Shown here piece after piece: positions 1-5,842 of a DNA stretch of 5,842 bases. Position numbers and translations under genes: made by a program. The notes below the pieces were generated by a model. The model searched no databases. It was not told the origin of the DNA and worked only from the letters and a program-made list of their open reading frames with translations. Source of the stretch: an uncultured Gemmatimonadota bacterium (lineage in GTDB: Bacteria > Gemmatimonadota > Gemmatimonadetes > Gemmatimonadales > GWC2-71-9); assembly GCA_946479825.1 (NCBI GenBank), contig CAMLHU010000146.1, positions 1 through 5,842 on the forward strand, given 5' to 3'. Positions within the stretch are counted from its first letter, which is position 1. Every line of letters begins with the position of its first letter.

Positions 1-8
1 GTACGACA

Positions 9-25
9 CGGGCGATGCACGCCCG
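9..25 (-). terminator. GC-rich hairpin downstream of the ClC gene, weak terminator candidate
   Basis: A perfect 6-bp stem (CGGGCG at 9-14, CGCCCG at 20-25) encloses a 5-base loop. It lies about 60 bases beyond the ClC stop codon in the direction of ClC transcription. It has no T-tract on the minus strand after the stem, so it is not a standard intrinsic terminator. It could stabilise the 3' end of the transcript or be chance in GC-rich DNA. The stem is seen directly; the role is a guess. Confidence 0.25.
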
Positions 26-54
26 ACGACGTGCCCACCGTCCGACCCATCGGA

Positions 55-75
55 TAGCGGTTAGCGGTGAGCGGT
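55..75. repeat. Three-copy 7-base tandem repeat (TAGCGGT, TAGCGGT, GAGCGGT)
   Basis: Three head-to-tail heptamers lie at 55-61, 62-68 and 69-75; the third differs from the others at its first base. The array ends 8 bases before the ClC stop codon complement at 84-86. AGCGG at 70-74 can also pair with CCGCT at 81-85 (5-bp stem, 6-base loop), and TAGCGG at 62-67 with CCGCTA at 81-86. The array could therefore fold at the 3' end of the ClC mRNA. Its function is unknown. It may be a small copy of an intergenic heptamer repeat found elsewhere in the genome. Confidence 0.6.
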
Positions 76-83
76 CCGCCCCG

Positions 84-1859
84 CTACTCTGCCCCCTCCT
101 CCAGCGCCCGTTCGTAGGCGGTGAAGATCTCCGCGCGCCCGATCACCCCCCGGAGGTGGTGGGGTGCCGTAGCGTCGAGGACGGGGAGGAGTTGCGCGTC
201 GCGCTCGCGGAGCCGGCGGAGCGCGGTGAGCAGGTCGTCCTGCAGGGTGACGCCGTCGCGCGGCGGGTCGGCGATCTCGCCGATGGTCCGGTCGCGCTTG
301 GCGTCCGTGAGCGCGGAGGTCACGTCGTCCCAGGTGAGCACCCCGACCATCGCGTTGGTCGCGTCCACCACGGGGAACTCGAGCTGCCCGGTCTGGCGGA
401 TGCGCGGGAGCGCCTCTTCGACGGTCGTTTCCGCGGCCAGGATGACCGGGTCGGAGCGGTACGCGTCGGCCACGGTGAGCGCCGCCAGCACGGTCTCGTC
501 GGTGCCGTGGGCGATGTGCTCCCCGCGCCGGGCAAGCCATTCGGTGTAGATCGACTCGGGGTAGAGCGGCTTGGCGACCAGGTACGCCAGGGTCCCGCCC
601 AGCAGGATCGGCAGGATGAGGCCGTAGTCGCCGCTCATCTCGAGCACCATGAACACGGCCGTGAGCGGGGCGTGGGTCGCCGCTCCGACCACCGCCGCCA
701 TCCCTACCAGCGCGAACGCCACCGGCTGGAGGTTCCACTCCGGCATCAGGTGCGCGAGTCCCACCCCCATCGCCGCGCCGAACGTCCCGCCCACCACCAG
801 GGCCGGGGTGAACACGCCGCCCACGCCGCCGCCGCCCAGCGTGAGCGCGGTCGCCGCGATCTTGGCCAGGCAGAGCCCGAAGAGCAGCCACGCAGTGCGT
901 TCCGTCACGAGCCCGAGGTCGAGCCCCTGGTGGCCCTGGCCCCAGAGGGCCGGCGCGAATCGGGTCGCGACCGCCGCGACGGTGACCGCCGCGAACGCCA
1001 GCCGCAGCCAGGGCGGCAGGGTCCGGAGCCAGTCCGGCACCTTCCACGCGGCCCGTGCGTAGAGCCAGCCGATCAGCCCGCCGAGGAGGCCCACGCCGGC
1101 ATAGAGGACGAGCTCGCGCGCGCCGCCGACGTGATACTCCGCCGGGATCCGGATGACCTGGTCCCGGCCGAGGCCGACCCGGGTCACGGCGGCGGCGGAC
1201 ACGCTGGCGACCACCAGCGGTGCGAGCACCGAGGTGCGGAAGCTGCCGACGAGCTTTTCGAGCACGAACACCACGCCGGCGATCGGCGCGCCGAACGCGG
1301 CCGAGAGGCCCGCGGCGGCGCCGCAGCTCAGCAGCAGCCGGAGCCGCTCCTTGCGGAAACGGAGAAAACGTCCGGCCCGGCTCCCGACGGCGGCGCCGAG
1401 CACCGCCACCGGGCCCTCGGCGCCCATCGAGCCGCCGCTGCCGAGCGTCACCGCCGCGGCGAGGGTCTTGAGCGCCACCGGCCGGAGGTTGAGGACCCCG
1501 CCGCGCCGCGCGACCGCGTGGATGACGTCGGGAATGTTCTCGCCGTCCGAGTCGTGCGTGCCGTAGTGGACGATCGCCCGCACGATGATGAGCCCGATCG
1601 CGAGGGTGGCGGCGGCGACGATGGCCGGCGGGATCGGCAGCACGGCGGTCAGGTCGGCGATGAGGCGGGCCGAGAGGTCGATCGAACGGTAGAACAGCAG
1701 GACGCTGAGGCCTGAGAGCACGCCGACGCCGACCGCGAGGGTCGTGAGCAGGGCCGGCTCGTTCACGCCGAGCTGTTCGAGCTGGGCGACGATCCGGGAC
1801 CCGACTTCGCTGGTGGCGTTGGACAGGCGGCGAGGATACGCGGCGAGGGGGGAAGCCAT
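84..1859 (-). CDS. ClC-family chloride channel / Cl-/H+ exchanger with C-terminal CBS pair
   Basis: This encodes an integral inner-membrane ClC protein of 591 residues that moves chloride or a related anion, possibly in exchange for protons. ClC landmarks appear in order: GENIP (106-110, at the GSGIP filter position), GSGGSMGAEGP (140-150) with the gating glutamate at E148, APIAGVVFVLEK (191-202), GVFTP (348-352, the GxFxP motif), and a Tyr near 438 in SIYT at the inner end of the pore. Hydrophobic helices fill residues about 35-430. Two CBS domains follow (about 462-517 and 525-586); in the family they bind adenine nucleotides or regulate gating. I chose the ATG at 1859 because a -10-like box sits 8 bases upstream and the numbering then matches the family. 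A GTG at 1889 would add ten residues but has no ribosome site. Oddities are Glu at the usual Ser107 position and Lys at the E203 proton-site position. The family call is firm; channel or exchanger, and the ion carried, are undecided. Confidence 0.95.
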   Translation of the reverse strand: MASPLAAYPRRLSNATSEVGSRIVAQLEQLGVNEPALLTTLAVGVGVLSGLSVLLFYRSIDLSARLIADLTAVLPIPPAIVAAATLAIGLIIVRAIVHYGTHDSDGENIPDVIHAVARRGGVLNLRPVALKTLAAAVTLGSGGSMGAEGPVAVLGAAVGSRAGRFLRFRKERLRLLLSCGAAAGLSAAFGAPIAGVVFVLEKLVGSFRTSVLAPLVVASVSAAAVTRVGLGRDQVIRIPAEYHVGGARELVLYAGVGLLGGLIGWLYARAAWKVPDWLRTLPPWLRLAFAAVTVAAVATRFAPALWGQGHQGLDLGLVTERTAWLLFGLCLAKIAATALTLGGGGVGGVFTPALVVGGTFGAAMGVGLAHLMPEWNLQPVAFALVGMAAVVGAATHAPLTAVFMVLEMSGDYGLILPILLGGTLAYLVAKPLYPESIYTEWLARRGEHIAHGTDETVLAALTVADAYRSDPVILAAETTVEEALPRIRQTGQLEFPVVDATNAMVGVLTWDDVTSALTDAKRDRTIGEIADPPRDGVTLQDDLLTALRRLRERDAQLLPVLDATAPHHLRGVIGRAEIFTAYERALEEGAE

Positions 1860-1867
1860 GCCACAGG

Positions 1868-1873
1868 ATAATA
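1868..1873 (-). promoter_or_regulatory. Candidate -10 box for the ClC gene, possibly leaderless
   Basis: On the minus strand this reads TATTAT, matching five of six bases of the sigma-70 -10 consensus. It ends 8 bases before the ATG at 1859. Transcription would then begin at or within a base or two of the start codon, giving a leaderless mRNA. This fits the absence of any Shine-Dalgarno sequence upstream. No good -35 box is visible at normal spacing (CCCTCC there). The motif is seen; its use is inferred. Confidence 0.4.
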
Positions 1874-1966
1874 GGATAGGGCCTTCCACCGGAGGGGAGG
1901 GTTTCAGGGGTACGGCGCCTGTCCGTGGGGGGTGTGGCTTACGCCGCCGCGCCGTCGGGGGTAACC

Positions 1967-1994
1967 TTGTCTTTGTGCCTGATTGTGATAAATT
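1967..1994 (+). promoter_or_regulatory. Candidate sigma-70-type promoter of the atpAGD operon
   Basis: TTGTCT (1967-1972, four of six -35 bases) is separated by 16 bases from TAAATT (1989-1994, four of six -10 bases). A TG at 1986-1987, one base before the hexamer, makes an extended -10. Transcription would start near 2001, leaving a leader of about 42 bases before the atpA ATG. This is the AT-rich island in an otherwise GC-rich gap. A second possible -10, TATACC at 2003-2008, has no convincing -35. The proposed -10 lies inside the palindrome at 1983-2000. Confidence 0.4.
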
Positions 1995-2000
1995 TCACAA
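1983..2000. promoter_or_regulatory. CRP/FNR-superfamily operator (CRP-type palindrome) upstream of atpA
   Basis: TTGTGA (1983-1988) and TCACAA (1995-2000) are perfect inverted copies around a 6-base centre, TAAATT. The core TGTGA-N6-TCACA is the known consensus of CRP-type regulators; it differs from the FNR/DNR type, TTGAT-N4-ATCAA. The site ends 42 bases before the atpA start and covers the likely -10 element. That position suggests repression rather than activation by the bound protein. The regulator is not encoded in the window. The palindrome is certain; binding by a CRP-like protein is an inference from the consensus. Confidence 0.65.
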
Positions 2001-2042
2001 GCTATACCCGAAGCGTTCCGTTCACCTACTGGCGTGAGAGCT

Positions 2043-3620
<1,578 letters not shown>

Positions 3621-3622
3621 GC

Positions 3623-5842
<2,220 letters not shown>

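Noticed and set aside
15..1715. 566-codon open frame on the plus strand opposite the ClC gene
   Set aside because: It is a shadow of the GC-rich ClC gene. The translation is dominated by Arg, His, Glu, Asp and Gly with no recognisable domain, whereas the minus-strand frame has every ClC landmark.
1860..1889. Ten-residue N-terminal extension of the ClC protein with a lipobox-like LLSCG
   Set aside because: It depends on a GTG at 1889 without a ribosome site, lies across the candidate -10 box, and a lipoprotein signal makes little sense on a polytopic ClC protein.
1860..2042. A small gene such as atpI, or a structured RNA, in the divergent gap
   Set aside because: The short open frames here have no start with a ribosome site or recognisable domain. 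Apart from the 18-base palindrome I see no strong stem structure, and the gap is accounted for by promoter elements.

Overview
The window is about 5.8 kb of very GC-rich bacterial DNA with dense, non-overlapping genes and strong G/C preference at third codon positions. Two transcription units diverge from a 183-base intergenic region (1860-2042). On the minus strand is a ClC-type chloride channel or Cl-/H+ exchanger with two C-terminal CBS domains. On the plus strand is the F1 part of an F-type ATP synthase operon: atpA (alpha), atpG (gamma) and atpD (beta, cut by the right edge of the window). No gene is broken, and I see no insertion sequence, CRISPR array, tRNA or rRNA. Gene content, high GC, weak Shine-Dalgarno sequences and the style of the AtpA N-terminus would suit Gemmatimonadota or a similar high-GC environmental phylum. 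That placement is an inference from memory, not a computed result.

Layout: 1-83 is the region downstream of the ClC gene, with a small GC-rich hairpin and a three-copy 7-base tandem repeat. 84-1859 (minus) is the ClC gene. 1860-2042 is the divergent control region; it holds a candidate -10 box just upstream of the ClC start, G-rich runs, and an AT-rich island with a perfect CRP-type palindrome overlapping a plausible atpA promoter. 2043-3620 is atpA, 3623-4501 atpG, and 4543 to the edge atpD.

Alpha, beta and gamma form the catalytic head and central shaft of the ATP synthase. The genes that usually precede atpA (atpB, atpE, atpF, atpH) are absent: atpA is the first gene of its unit, behind its own promoter region. 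The FO and delta genes must therefore lie elsewhere if the enzyme is complete. atpC (epsilon) would be expected just past the right edge. The ClC gene is a divergent neighbour with no demonstrable functional link.

I did not find a convincing new multi-gene system. The points most worth following are the CRP/FNR-type operator on the F1 operon, the split-operon architecture, the Gly in the alpha P-loop where Gln is usual, and the altered ion and proton pathway residues in the ClC protein.
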